A stretch of 14,703 nt of DNA. Source: Vulcanimicrobiota bacterium (GTDB lineage: Bacteria; Eremiobacterota; Eremiobacteria; Baltobacterales; Baltobacteraceae). The position numbers were made by a program, and so were the translations under genes. Within the stretch, counting starts at the first letter, position 1. Each line of letters opens with the position of its first letter. Of this stretch, positions 1 through 7,381 are shown piece by piece. The notes beneath the pieces are model-generated. The model did no database searches, was not told where the DNA came from, and worked only from the letters and a program-made list of their open reading frames with translations. Location of the stretch: positions 1 to 14,703 of the forward strand of contig JAQBPL010000089.1 in the NCBI GenBank assembly GCA_028287545.1, read 5' to 3'.

Positions 1-84
1 CGGCGTCGTGCGGTAGAAATGCGGATCAGCCGTGTCGAGGAACGGGTCGCGCTCCAGACCGAAATGCCGGAAGTAGGGGTTCAT
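1..84 (-). CDS. N-terminus of ExeA-like AAA ATPase (partial)
   Basis: Reading leftward from an ATG at 84, 28 codons are open to the window edge, and the gene continues outside. The visible residues include YFRHFGLERDPF followed by a D-P-H-F-Y segment. This resembles the start of ExeA/GspA-type AAA ATPases, which typically begin with a short aromatic stretch, FGL, a PF pair and a DP-x-F/Y segment. In that family the protein is a cytoplasmic or membrane-associated ATPase linked to secretion, and relatives occur in exopolysaccharide/exosortase loci. The Walker A motif would lie beyond the edge, so the family call rests on the N-terminal signature alone. No other ATG, GTG or TTG start lies in frame before the upstream stop at 136-138. 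There is no Shine-Dalgarno sequence directly before this ATG. Its first bases overlap the stop of a small upstream ORF (ATGA), which suggests translational coupling. Confidence 0.5.
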   Translation of the reverse strand, partial: MNPYFRHFGLERDPFLDTADPHFYRTTP

Positions 85-128
85 CCGAGGGGGAGGTTCG
101 GCATGCGGCGGGCAGGCGGCCTTGTCAT
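81..128 (-). CDS. possible 15-codon leader ORF coupled to the ATPase gene
   Basis: A leftward ATG at 126-128 opens a 15-residue reading frame (MTRPPARRMPNLPLG). Its TGA overlaps the ATG of the ATPase gene as ATGA. It is preceded by GGTGAGGAG (about 132-140), a plausible ribosome binding site that the ATPase start itself lacks. The peptide is proline- and arginine-rich and matches no family I know. The simplest reading is a minicistron that loads ribosomes for re-initiation at the ATPase start. A chance overlap cannot be excluded for an ORF this short. Confidence 0.3.
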   Translation of the reverse strand: MTRPPARRMPNLPLG

Positions 129-170
129 CGGCTCCTCACCTTTTCAGCGGCCGATGCCGATTACTGTCGG

Positions 171-2264
171 GTGAACGTTGCGAGGCCGTACGCGCTCGTG
201 TGCCTCGGCGGCGGACCTCGGTTCTCCGCACAGCTTCGCGCTCGGTTCGGTGCCGTGCCGTTTCGGTACGTGGGCGCTCCGTGGGCGGCGCCGTTCGGCA
301 TCGCTGCCGATCCGTCGCTCGATGCGGCCCTCCAAGCGCTTGCCGTCGACACCGTCGTGCTCGTCGGAGGCGGGGTCGCGCTCGAACCGGCCGCGGCCGA
401 CGCGTTGGCCGCGCTCGCCGGCGCGCAGACGATCGTTGCTCCCGCGTTCGTGGACGAATTGGGCCGGGATGCCGGAGCCGGTGCGATTCCCGTTCTCGAA
501 CCCAGCGGCGACCGCGCGCGCATGCAGGCGGCGCTTCGCGCGACGCCGCACGCCGACGCGCCGGCCGCGCGGCGCGGTTTCGACGGGCGCTGTCTCTGCG
601 CGCGCGTCGACACACTTCGCTCGCTCGAACGCTTGCCGAGCGAGCCTGAAGAATGGGTGGCGGCAACAGTTCGCGCCGCTTCGGCGGGCGTGCATGTGGT
701 GTGCGCCGACGTGACGGTGCGCGTCGAGTCGGGCTTTCTGCCCTCGAGCGGCTACGATCCGCGCCGGGCGGCTTTCGAGCGCGAACTGGCTGGCGAAGCC
801 GCGCCGTGGTGGTCGGGGTTCGCGCTCGACGCGGCGCGCGGGCGCGTGACCCGGACGGTGCGCACGAATTTGGGCGAGGACATCGTCGTCGTCGACCCGG
901 CGCCGCGCGCGACGGTCGTGGTCGTCGGCGAGCCTGCCGATCGCGCCGCGTTCGAAGCGGCCGTGCGCGCGAACGGACTGCGCGTCGCGGAGGTCGTTTT
1001 CGCCGCCGGTCGTGACGGGGTCGCGGTTGCGGATGAGGCGCTGCGCAATCGCGGCGACCGGTACGTCGGTTTCGTCGATGCCGCGACGGTGGTTGCGCCG
1101 GGGTGGCTCGACGCGCTCGTCGCCACGCTCGAGCACGACGAACTCGCCGCCGTCGCGACCTTCGCAGCGACGGGGATCGATGCGCGCGCGGCCGTCGTCG
1201 CGGCGGCGCGCATCCCGAGCGCATTCGCGCTGGACGTCTTCGAGACGGTGCACGGCGCGCTCGCCGATTTCGGCCTGCGCGTGACGCGCGACGCGCGGCG
1301 GGCGGTGGTGCGCGTTGCGCCCGGCGATCTGTGCGCGCTCGGGCCGACGGTCGAGGATGCGGCCTTTCGCGTGCGATACGGCCGCGCGCCGAGCGAGGCC
1401 GAACCGTCGCTCGCCGACCTGCCCGGGCCGCGTTTTCGCGGCATCGCGAGCATCGTGATGCTGTCGTGGAACGCGGGCCAGTTCACGCGCATCGCGGTCG
1501 ACTCGATTCGCGCCGTCACCCGCTACCCGTACGAGATCGTGATCGTCGACAACGGGTCGGACGAGGCGACGCACGCCGTTCTCGAAGGGCTCGCGGCCGA
1601 GGGCGACGACGTCCGCGTCGTCTACAACGGCCGCAACCTCGGGTTCGGCGGCGGGATGAACGTCGGGATGCGGCACGCCCGCGGTGACGTCGTCGTGCTG
1701 TTGAACAACGACGTCGTCGTGACGCAGGGCTGGCTGGAGGACCTGGTCGGCGCGATGGAAGTGCGCCGGACCGTCGGCTGCACCGCGCCGCGCAGCAATC
1801 ACGTCGCCAGCTCGCAGATCGTCTCGGCGGAGTACGGCGACATCGAGGCGATGCGCGGGTTCGCGGCGGAGCGGCGGCGGAAGTTTCGCGGTCAGGGGTA
1901 CGCGTTGGACCGGGTCGTCGGCTTCTGCCTGTGCCTCGACCGGCGCGTCGTCGACGAGGTTGGCGGCTTCGATCCGGCCTACGGGATCGGCAACTACGAA
2001 GACGACGATCTCTCGCTGCGCATGCGCGGCGCCGGCTGGGGCGTCTTCGTCTGCGACGACGTCTTCATCCACCACTACGGCAGCGTGAGCTTCAAGGCGA
2101 ACGCGGTCGACTATCGCAACCTCATGGAGACGAACTGGACGACGTTCCAACGGAAGTGGGGCCTGCCGCCGATGCCGCTGCACACGCTGTACGACGCTCG
2201 AAGCCTGCTGCGGCGCGGTTTCGAGCGCGAGCGCGACTTCGTGCCGCTCGCCGCGCCCGAATGA
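171..2264 (+). CDS. multi-domain GT2 glycosyltransferase with degenerate N-terminal repeats
   Basis: 697 aa from a GTG start; no alternative in-frame start lies upstream. The C-terminal third (about residues 422-665) is a clear family 2 glycosyltransferase of the WbbL/rhamnosyltransferase type. It has an IVIVDNGSDE nucleotide-binding strand (456-465), NLGFGGGMNVG (489-499), an LLNNDVVV metal-site equivalent of DxD (510-517), an acceptor-loop NYEDDDLSLR with the general-base acid (608-617) and an HHYGS motif near 634-638. Such enzymes transfer a sugar from an NDP donor to a growing glycan at the cytoplasmic membrane face. Residues 1-210 and 240-400 look like two further GT-A folds without catalytic motifs: TVVLVGGGVALEP (61-73) and YVGFVDAATVVAPGWLDAL (298-316) sit where a DxD strand and following helix would be. 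No signal peptide or membrane helix is visible. It is first in the operon, and its stop overlaps the next start (ATGA). Confidence 0.88.
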   Translation: MNVARPYALVCLGGGPRFSAQLRARFGAVPFRYVGAPWAAPFGIAADPSLDAALQALAVDTVVLVGGGVALEPAAADALAALAGAQTIVAPAFVDELGRDAGAGAIPVLEPSGDRARMQAALRATPHADAPAARRGFDGRCLCARVDTLRSLERLPSEPEEWVAATVRAASAGVHVVCADVTVRVESGFLPSSGYDPRRAAFERELAGEAAPWWSGFALDAARGRVTRTVRTNLGEDIVVVDPAPRATVVVVGEPADRAAFEAAVRANGLRVAEVVFAAGRDGVAVADEALRNRGDRYVGFVDAATVVAPGWLDALVATLEHDELAAVATFAATGIDARAAVVAAARIPSAFALDVFETVHGALADFGLRVTRDARRAVVRVAPGDLCALGPTVEDAAFRVRYGRAPSEAEPSLADLPGPRFRGIASIVMLSWNAGQFTRIAVDSIRAVTRYPYEIVIVDNGSDEATHAVLEGLAAEGDDVRVVYNGRNLGFGGGMNVGMRHARGDVVVLLNNDVVVTQGWLEDLVGAMEVRRTVGCTAPRSNHVASSQIVSAEYGDIEAMRGFAAERRRKFRGQGYALDRVVGFCLCLDRRVVDEVGGFDPAYGIGNYEDDDLSLRMRGAGWGVFVCDDVFIHHYGSVSFKANAVDYRNLMETNWTTFQRKWGLPPMPLHTLYDARSLLRRGFERERDFVPLAAPE

Positions 2265-3883
2265 GGCTGCGTTACCACGCGCGGTATCCGCGCGCATTGT
2301 GCGAGGGACTCGCCGAGCTGCGCGAGGACGTCCGCCCGGCGGCGTGGCGGCTGGAGCCGGTGCGCACCGTCGACGGTGAAGGCTACGCGCTCGACGTGAC
2401 GTTGGTCGACGCGGCCGGCGCGGTCGGCGTCGTCGGGGGCATCGCGCTGGATCGCGTCGCGCTCGCGGATCGCGGGCGTTCGCCGTTTCTCGCGCCGAGC
2501 GAATCGGCAGTCGTCGCGCGTCACCTCGAACGTGCGTATGCGCTGATCGAGGCGCCGCTGGCCGAACTCTTCGCCACCCGCGGCGAGCCCGGCAAAGCGC
2601 TGCACGTCTTTGCCGGCGTCGACGAGGGGATGATGGGCGAACGGCGCCGTGCGGGCGCGCTCGGCGCCGCGCCGTACGCATCCCTAGCCCGTGCGCGCGG
2701 CGGCGACGTCGCGGACGGTGCGTATCTCGAGACGTGCGTCGCGGGTACGGTACCGCCGGGCTCGTCCGGCGGTGTTCCGCGGGCGTTCGGCAATCCGGAG
2801 GCCGGCGCGCGCGCTTACGTCGCGCTTTCGGATGCGGCGCTCGCCGCGCAGGACGGCGCGTTCCGCGCCGCGCTCGACGTCGCCGAGGCTCTCGCCGGCG
2901 ACGAACTGCGCGTCGAGGTCGCGGGCTACGACGGCCGCCCGCTCGAGGGCTACGCGTTCGTCCACGTTCTTGGGCTGGACGATCCGCACGCCGCCGCGGC
3001 GCTGCTGCACGCCGCGCGGGCTCGCGGCGCGCGCACGCTGCTCACGCCGCGCTTCGACGACCCGGCGAACGGTGGATTCTGGGGAGCGCGCGCGCACGCG
3101 CGCGTCCTGCGGATCACCGCGGATGAAGAACTGCTGGCCGCGTTTCTGGACGCGCTGGCGGGACGGCATCTCGTGTTGGACGACGGCGTGCGGCCGGGGA
3201 CCGCGTGGGACCCGGTACCCGGGTATCGCGACGCGGAGCGCGCGGCTTTGCAGATCGCCGACGTCGTCTTCGTCGCCTCGGCGGCCGAAGCGCAGCGGAT
3301 TCGCGCGCTCGGCGTCGAGCGCGCCTTCGCCGCGATCGTGCCGCTCGCACCGGCTGTTGCGCCGCCCGAACCGGACGCCGCGCCGTACGTGCTGGCCGTC
3401 GGACCGGTGGGACCGTTGTCGGCGTCGGCGACGATCGCGCGCGCCGCGGCGCGGGCCGAACTCCCGGTGCGCTTCGCCGGCGAAATCGTCGACGGCGCGT
3501 ACGCGGCTCGTGCGCGCGCGTATCTCGACGACCGCTCGGCGCTCGCGCCCGGCGATCCGGGCGCCGGTGCGCGCGTCGCGGTCGACGTGTCGTGGACCGG
3601 CGCGGACCTCGGGCGTCTGGCGGCGTACGCCGTGCACGGCGTTCCGGTCGTCGCGTCGTCGTTCTGCGATGTGCGTGAGGTGCTGGGGACGAACGGTGTT
3701 TGGTCGGCCGACCCGGCGGTCGAGGTCGCGCTCGCGAGAACGCTGCGCGAAGCGTGGGACGCGCGCGTGCACGGCGATCCGGCGCTGACGTCCCTCGCGG
3801 CGCACGTCGCCGCGCGCTGCCGCGCCGATGTGCTGCGCGCCTGTCTACGCGCCGGCTACTTGGCTGCCGAGCCCGTCGCATGA
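2261..3883 (+). CDS. GT-B-like (GT4-related) protein, probably degenerate glycosyltransferase
   Basis: 540 aa. The ATG at 2261 overlaps the previous stop (ATGA); the frame is open further upstream, but that would run deep into the glycosyltransferase gene. Residues 1-220 match nothing I recognise. From about 225 the protein resembles a shortened GT-B glycosyltransferase. FVHVLGLDDPHAAAALL (233-249) recalls the N-domain of GT4 enzymes. IADVVFVAS (332-340) recalls the domain-linking strand, and AYAVHGVPVVASSFCDVREVLG (455-476) recalls the donor-site segment in which GT4 enzymes place E-x7-E. The first acid is missing here: the region before it reads VSWTGADLG instead of an EGFG-type loop, although an E remains at 473. 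It may bind a nucleotide sugar weakly, act as a partner of the flanking enzymes, or belong to a divergent GT family. The same module recurs at the N-terminus of the next gene. Confidence 0.72.
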   Translation: MRLRYHARYPRALCEGLAELREDVRPAAWRLEPVRTVDGEGYALDVTLVDAAGAVGVVGGIALDRVALADRGRSPFLAPSESAVVARHLERAYALIEAPLAELFATRGEPGKALHVFAGVDEGMMGERRRAGALGAAPYASLARARGGDVADGAYLETCVAGTVPPGSSGGVPRAFGNPEAGARAYVALSDAALAAQDGAFRAALDVAEALAGDELRVEVAGYDGRPLEGYAFVHVLGLDDPHAAAALLHAARARGARTLLTPRFDDPANGGFWGARAHARVLRITADEELLAAFLDALAGRHLVLDDGVRPGTAWDPVPGYRDAERAALQIADVVFVASAAEAQRIRALGVERAFAAIVPLAPAVAPPEPDAAPYVLAVGPVGPLSASATIARAAARAELPVRFAGEIVDGAYAARARAYLDDRSALAPGDPGAGARVAVDVSWTGADLGRLAAYAVHGVPVVASSFCDVREVLGTNGVWSADPAVEVALARTLREAWDARVHGDPALTSLAAHVAARCRADVLRACLRAGYLAAEPVA

Positions 3884-5604
3884 CCGTAGAGACCTTTTGG
3901 GACGCCGCCGCGCACGCGGCGACGCGCGAACGCCTCCGCGCCGCGGCGGCTTCGCTCGGCGGCGACGTGATCGTCGCCTGCGACGTGAACGGGCTTGGCG
4001 CGGCGGTGCTGCGGCTGATCGCCGCGCGCCGGGCCGGTGAATTGGCGGCGCTTTTCGTCGCGCTGAGCGACCCGCGCGAGGCGCTGGTCGCGACCGTCTA
4101 CGCACAAGCCGCGGCGAACGACGATCCGGAAGGGCGCGCCGCGATCGTCGACGGGTTCAGTTACGGAACGCTCGCGCTCAACGGCAAGGCGCTCGGCGAC
4201 TACGCGGCGCTCGACCGCCCCACGCGCCGCACGCTCTACGCGGCGCTGCGGCTGGCCGACATCGTGCTGATCGACTCGCCCGAACACGGGCGGCGTCTGG
4301 AAGCCGCGGCCGGCCGTCCTCCGAATCGCATGATCGGCATCGGCGGCGCCGACGCGGCCGACGTGCCGCCGCCGCACGGACGCCGCCTCATCGTGTACGC
4401 TCCGTCGATGGAACGCGGTACGCTGCGGCAATTCGACGTGCTTTTCGCGAACCGTGACTTCACGTGGAGCACGATCGCGCGCGACAACGCGAACGAACCG
4501 CTGCCCGCCGATGCGGCGCTCGCAATCGCCCCGGCGTGGACGAGTCCCGACGACGCATACGCGCTGCGCGCGCTGGGCGTGCGCGTCGCCGCGCCCTTCA
4601 GTTCCGGAGCGCCGGCGCTGGGTCTGGCGTTCGGCTACGACCCGCTGCGCGCGAAGACGCTGTATCGCGCCATCGACGCGGCGTTGACCGAGCCCGCTCC
4701 CGTGCCGCTCGCGCCGCCGCGCTTGGGCCGACTGCTCGCGCGCGAACGCGCGTCGCGCACCAGCGGATCGGTGCTCTCGGTGATCGTGCGGACGTTCGAC
4801 CGTCCGGTGCTGCTGCAGCGGGCGCTGGACAGTCTCGCGGCGCAGACGTACCGCGACATCGAAGCGGTCGTCGTGAACGACGCCGGTCCCGACATCACGC
4901 CGCTGCTCGCGCGGTACGAGGGCCGGCTGGCGATTCGCTACGTGCGGCGCGAGCGCAACGGCGGCGTGACCGCCGCGCTGAACGAAGGCGCGCGCGCCGC
5001 GATCGGCATGTACGTCGGCTATCTCGACGACGACGACCTGTGGTACCCCGACCACGCCGCGCGCCTCGTCGACGCGCTCGAGCGCACCGGCGCGCAATTG
5101 GCGTACGCGAACTGCGTCGCGGAGTACGCCGACGTGGTCGACGGACGGCTCGAGCCGCGCGAGTACGCGATCTTCACCGACCGCGATTTCGAGAAGGACG
5201 CGTTCCTCAACGACAACCTCGCGACGATCCACAGCTTCGTGCACCGGCGCGACCTCTTCGAGCGGGTGGGATTCTTCGACGAGTCGATGTCGGCGTGCGA
5301 GGACTGGGAGATGTGGCTGCGGATGAGCCGCGCTATCGACTTCGTGCACGTCGACCGGGTGACCGTCGAGTACTCGTGGCGCCGCGAAGCGGGCGCGACC
5401 AACATGACCTCGCGCAGCCAGCGGGCCTTCGCGCGGGCGCACGTGCACGTCGCGCAGAAGCACGCCGCGCTCTATACGGGGCGGCCCTCGCTGCTGAAGG
5501 CGCGCTACGATACCGCCGCGCGCTTCAATGCCGTCGCGGATAGGCTCGAGGCCGAGCCGGAGCTCGCGCAAGCGCTGTTCAACCCGCCCGATCCGGTCCT
5601 CTGA
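3880..5604 (+). CDS. fusion of degenerate GT-B module and GT2 glycosyltransferase
   Basis: 574 aa; the ATG overlaps the previous stop (ATGA). Residues 1-280 form a GT-B-like module with no obvious catalytic acid pair: LADIVLIDSPEHGRRLEAA (125-143), RRLIVYAPS (168-176) and ALRALGVRVAAPFSSGAPALG (228-248). Residues 298-520 are a canonical GT2 domain. LSVIVRTFDRP (299-309) opens it, VVVNDAG (330-336) binds nucleotide, GGVTAALNEGARAA (361-374) follows, YLDDDDLWYPDHA (381-393) carries the DxD metal site, and CEDWEMWLRM (473-482) carries the ED general-base motif. This type resembles WcaA/SpsA-like inverting transferases. An arginine-rich linker (281-294) separates the halves. It likely transfers a sugar during glycan assembly on the cytoplasmic side; donor and acceptor are unknown. 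Its stop lies seven bases before the next start. Confidence 0.87.
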   Translation: MTVETFWDAAAHAATRERLRAAAASLGGDVIVACDVNGLGAAVLRLIAARRAGELAALFVALSDPREALVATVYAQAAANDDPEGRAAIVDGFSYGTLALNGKALGDYAALDRPTRRTLYAALRLADIVLIDSPEHGRRLEAAAGRPPNRMIGIGGADAADVPPPHGRRLIVYAPSMERGTLRQFDVLFANRDFTWSTIARDNANEPLPADAALAIAPAWTSPDDAYALRALGVRVAAPFSSGAPALGLAFGYDPLRAKTLYRAIDAALTEPAPVPLAPPRLGRLLARERASRTSGSVLSVIVRTFDRPVLLQRALDSLAAQTYRDIEAVVVNDAGPDITPLLARYEGRLAIRYVRRERNGGVTAALNEGARAAIGMYVGYLDDDDLWYPDHAARLVDALERTGAQLAYANCVAEYADVVDGRLEPREYAIFTDRDFEKDAFLNDNLATIHSFVHRRDLFERVGFFDESMSACEDWEMWLRMSRAIDFVHVDRVTVEYSWRREAGATNMTSRSQRAFARAHVHVAQKHAALYTGRPSLLKARYDTAARFNAVADRLEAEPELAQALFNPPDPVL

Positions 5605-5606
5605 GG
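5603..5606 (+). promoter_or_regulatory. Shine-Dalgarno fixing the start of the tandem GT2 gene
   Basis: GAGG overlaps the stop codon of the preceding gene and sits five bases before the ATG at 5612. The frame is open further upstream to 5528, but this site and the family alignment (TVSVVITSYN directly after the start) place initiation at 5612. Confidence 0.6.
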
Positions 5607-5611
5607 CTTCG

Positions 5612-7381
5612 ATGCCCCCAACTGTCTCCGTCGTCATCACCTCGTACAATTACGGGCGCTACATCGGCGCCGCGATCGAGAGCGTGCTCTCGCAGGACTT
5701 CCGCGACTTCGAGCTCATCATCTCCGACAACGCGTCGACCGACGATTCGATCGAGGTGATCTCCCGGTATCTGGGCGACGAGCGGGTGCGGCTCATCCGG
5801 CGGCCGACGAACATCGGCGTGATGGCAAACTTTCAAGCGTCGCTGGACGAGACGGCGGGACGGTACGTGACGTTCCTTTCCGCCGACGATTTCTTCCTCG
5901 CGGGTCATCTGCGTACGATGGTGCGCTACTACGATGATCACCCCGACGTCGACGTCGCGTGGTCCGGCTACGTGCTTGCGATGCCGGACGGATCGATTCG
6001 CGACGCCTTCTTTTCGGCGTTCTCCGACGCTCGCAACCGAAACGATTTCGCCTCGCTGCTGAGCTACGACATGTATCCCTGCTATCTCACGATGCTGTTC
6101 AAGCGGGAACTGATCGCGGAGTTCATCTTTTCCGACGCGGCGTTTGTCGCGGCCGATCTGGAACACGTCGTACGCCTCGCCGCGGCTGGGATGCGATTCG
6201 GCTGCGTCGGAAATGCGACCGTCGCCTGGCGGCAGCACGGCGACAACATGAGCGGCGGGAAATACGTACGCAGCGGCGAGCAGATCGAAGACCAGCTTCG
6301 CTTACTCGAAACGTACGTGGTCGAGCAGCACGCCCGCAAGATCATCGGGTACGGGACGGGTGTTTTGCGGATGCTCGAACAGAAGCACATGATGTTCGTT
6401 CAGGCGAACCCGCAACTCGCCGCCGAGCGCGAGGCGGACATCGTACGCCGCAAGGCGGCGATCTCCGAACGCGTGCGGCGCTTCGCGACGGAGCCCGTGC
6501 CGGCGGGACCCGAAGGTCCGCTCGTCTCGATCGTGGTGCCCACGATCGGCAACATCCCGTACCTCGGCAGTGCCCTGGAATCGATTGCGGCCCAAACGTA
6601 CGGGAACTGGGAGATCGTCCTGGTCAGCGACGGCGGTCCGAATCTCGAACATTTCGTCGGATCACTTCCGTATGCCGAACGCGTCACATACGTGCGACGA
6701 ACCAACCGTGAGGGTCCCGCCGCGGCACGGAATACGGCCTTCGATTTTCTCCACGGCGGGGTCGTCGCGTACCTGGACGAGGACAACCGCTGGGATCCGC
6801 GGCACCTGGAGGTCGTGGTAGCCGCACTTTCTACCGGAGCCCTCGCCGTGCGCACCGAAGCGTCGCTGATCGTTGAGCAGATGGATCATCCGCCCGGCGG
6901 GCGGCGCGATCTCATCCGCTCGCGGCGGCCCTTTGCCGCCGCGTCGGAGAGTCCGGATCCCTATCTCTCGCACGCCGTTCCGCTCAACGCGGTGGCGCAC
7001 GACATGCGGTGCTACCAGCAGTGCGGGCTCTTCGACAAGCAGTACGCCGTGCTGGAGGACTGGGAGTTCTTCGTTCGGCTGCAGGCGCACTTCGCGGTTT
7101 TCAGCGTGCCGGAGTGTACGGTCGAGATTCGCGTGCGCCCCGCGCTCGAAGGGCAATATCTCGGCACGAACTGGAGTGCGTTTCCCGCCGCGATCGAAAA
7201 GCTCTACAACGCCAACCTGAACAGTCCGACCGGCACGGCGGGTGAGGCGCGGCTGGGGCTCTTCCAATCCGTACGCGATGTGGCGGCGCGCGCGCTGCGC
7301 GCCCCCGAGGACATCGAGGCCCTGGAAGCGATGTTCGTCGCGCTCGGCGGGATGCGCCGGGAAGCGGCGATGATTTCGTGA
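5612..7381 (+). CDS. tandem two-domain GT2 glycosyltransferase
   Basis: 589 aa with two GT2 domains. Domain 1 (about 4-240) starts with VSVVITSYNYGRYI (5-18), then LIISDNASTDDS (35-46), RRPTNIGV (63-70), FLSADDFF with the DxD equivalent (88-95) and AADLEHVVRLA (180-190). A linker with a helical, charged stretch (about 255-295) follows. Domain 2 (about 304-520) starts with VSIVVPTIGNIPYL (305-318), then IVLVSDGGPN (335-344), EGPAAARNTAF (367-377), YLDEDNRWDPRHLE (387-400) and LEDWEFFVRL (481-490). Both domains keep recognisable metal-site and acceptor-side acids, so both may be active, and the protein could add two sugars in succession. Compared with the first three genes the DNA is clearly less GC-rich. 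Its TGA overlaps the GTG of the next gene (GTGA). Confidence 0.9.
   Translation: MPPTVSVVITSYNYGRYIGAAIESVLSQDFRDFELIISDNASTDDSIEVISRYLGDERVRLIRRPTNIGVMANFQASLDETAGRYVTFLSADDFFLAGHLRTMVRYYDDHPDVDVAWSGYVLAMPDGSIRDAFFSAFSDARNRNDFASLLSYDMYPCYLTMLFKRELIAEFIFSDAAFVAADLEHVVRLAAAGMRFGCVGNATVAWRQHGDNMSGGKYVRSGEQIEDQLRLLETYVVEQHARKIIGYGTGVLRMLEQKHMMFVQANPQLAAEREADIVRRKAAISERVRRFATEPVPAGPEGPLVSIVVPTIGNIPYLGSALESIAAQTYGNWEIVLVSDGGPNLEHFVGSLPYAERVTYVRRTNREGPAAARNTAFDFLHGGVVAYLDEDNRWDPRHLEVVVAALSTGALAVRTEASLIVEQMDHPPGGRRDLIRSRRPFAAASESPDPYLSHAVPLNAVAHDMRCYQQCGLFDKQYAVLEDWEFFVRLQAHFAVFSVPECTVEIRVRPALEGQYLGTNWSAFPAAIEKLYNANLNSPTGTAGEARLGLFQSVRDVAARALRAPEDIEALEAMFVALGGMRREAAMIS

Noticed and set aside
154..174. 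Six-codon ORF (MPITVG) whose TGA overlaps the GTG of the first glycosyltransferase
   Set aside because: Geometry resembles the other minicistrons, but there is no convincing ribosome binding site before its ATG, so I kept it out of the feature list.
144..2681. 845-codon leftward ORF opposite the first two glycosyltransferase genes
   Set aside because: Arginine-, alanine- and valine/aspartate-rich composition with no family motif; the rightward strand shows clear GT2 motifs. Long antisense frames are expected in DNA this rich in G+C.
3856..5649. 597-codon leftward ORF opposite the GT-B/GT2 fusion gene
   Set aside because: Mirror of a well-supported gene, with biased composition and no recognisable domain.
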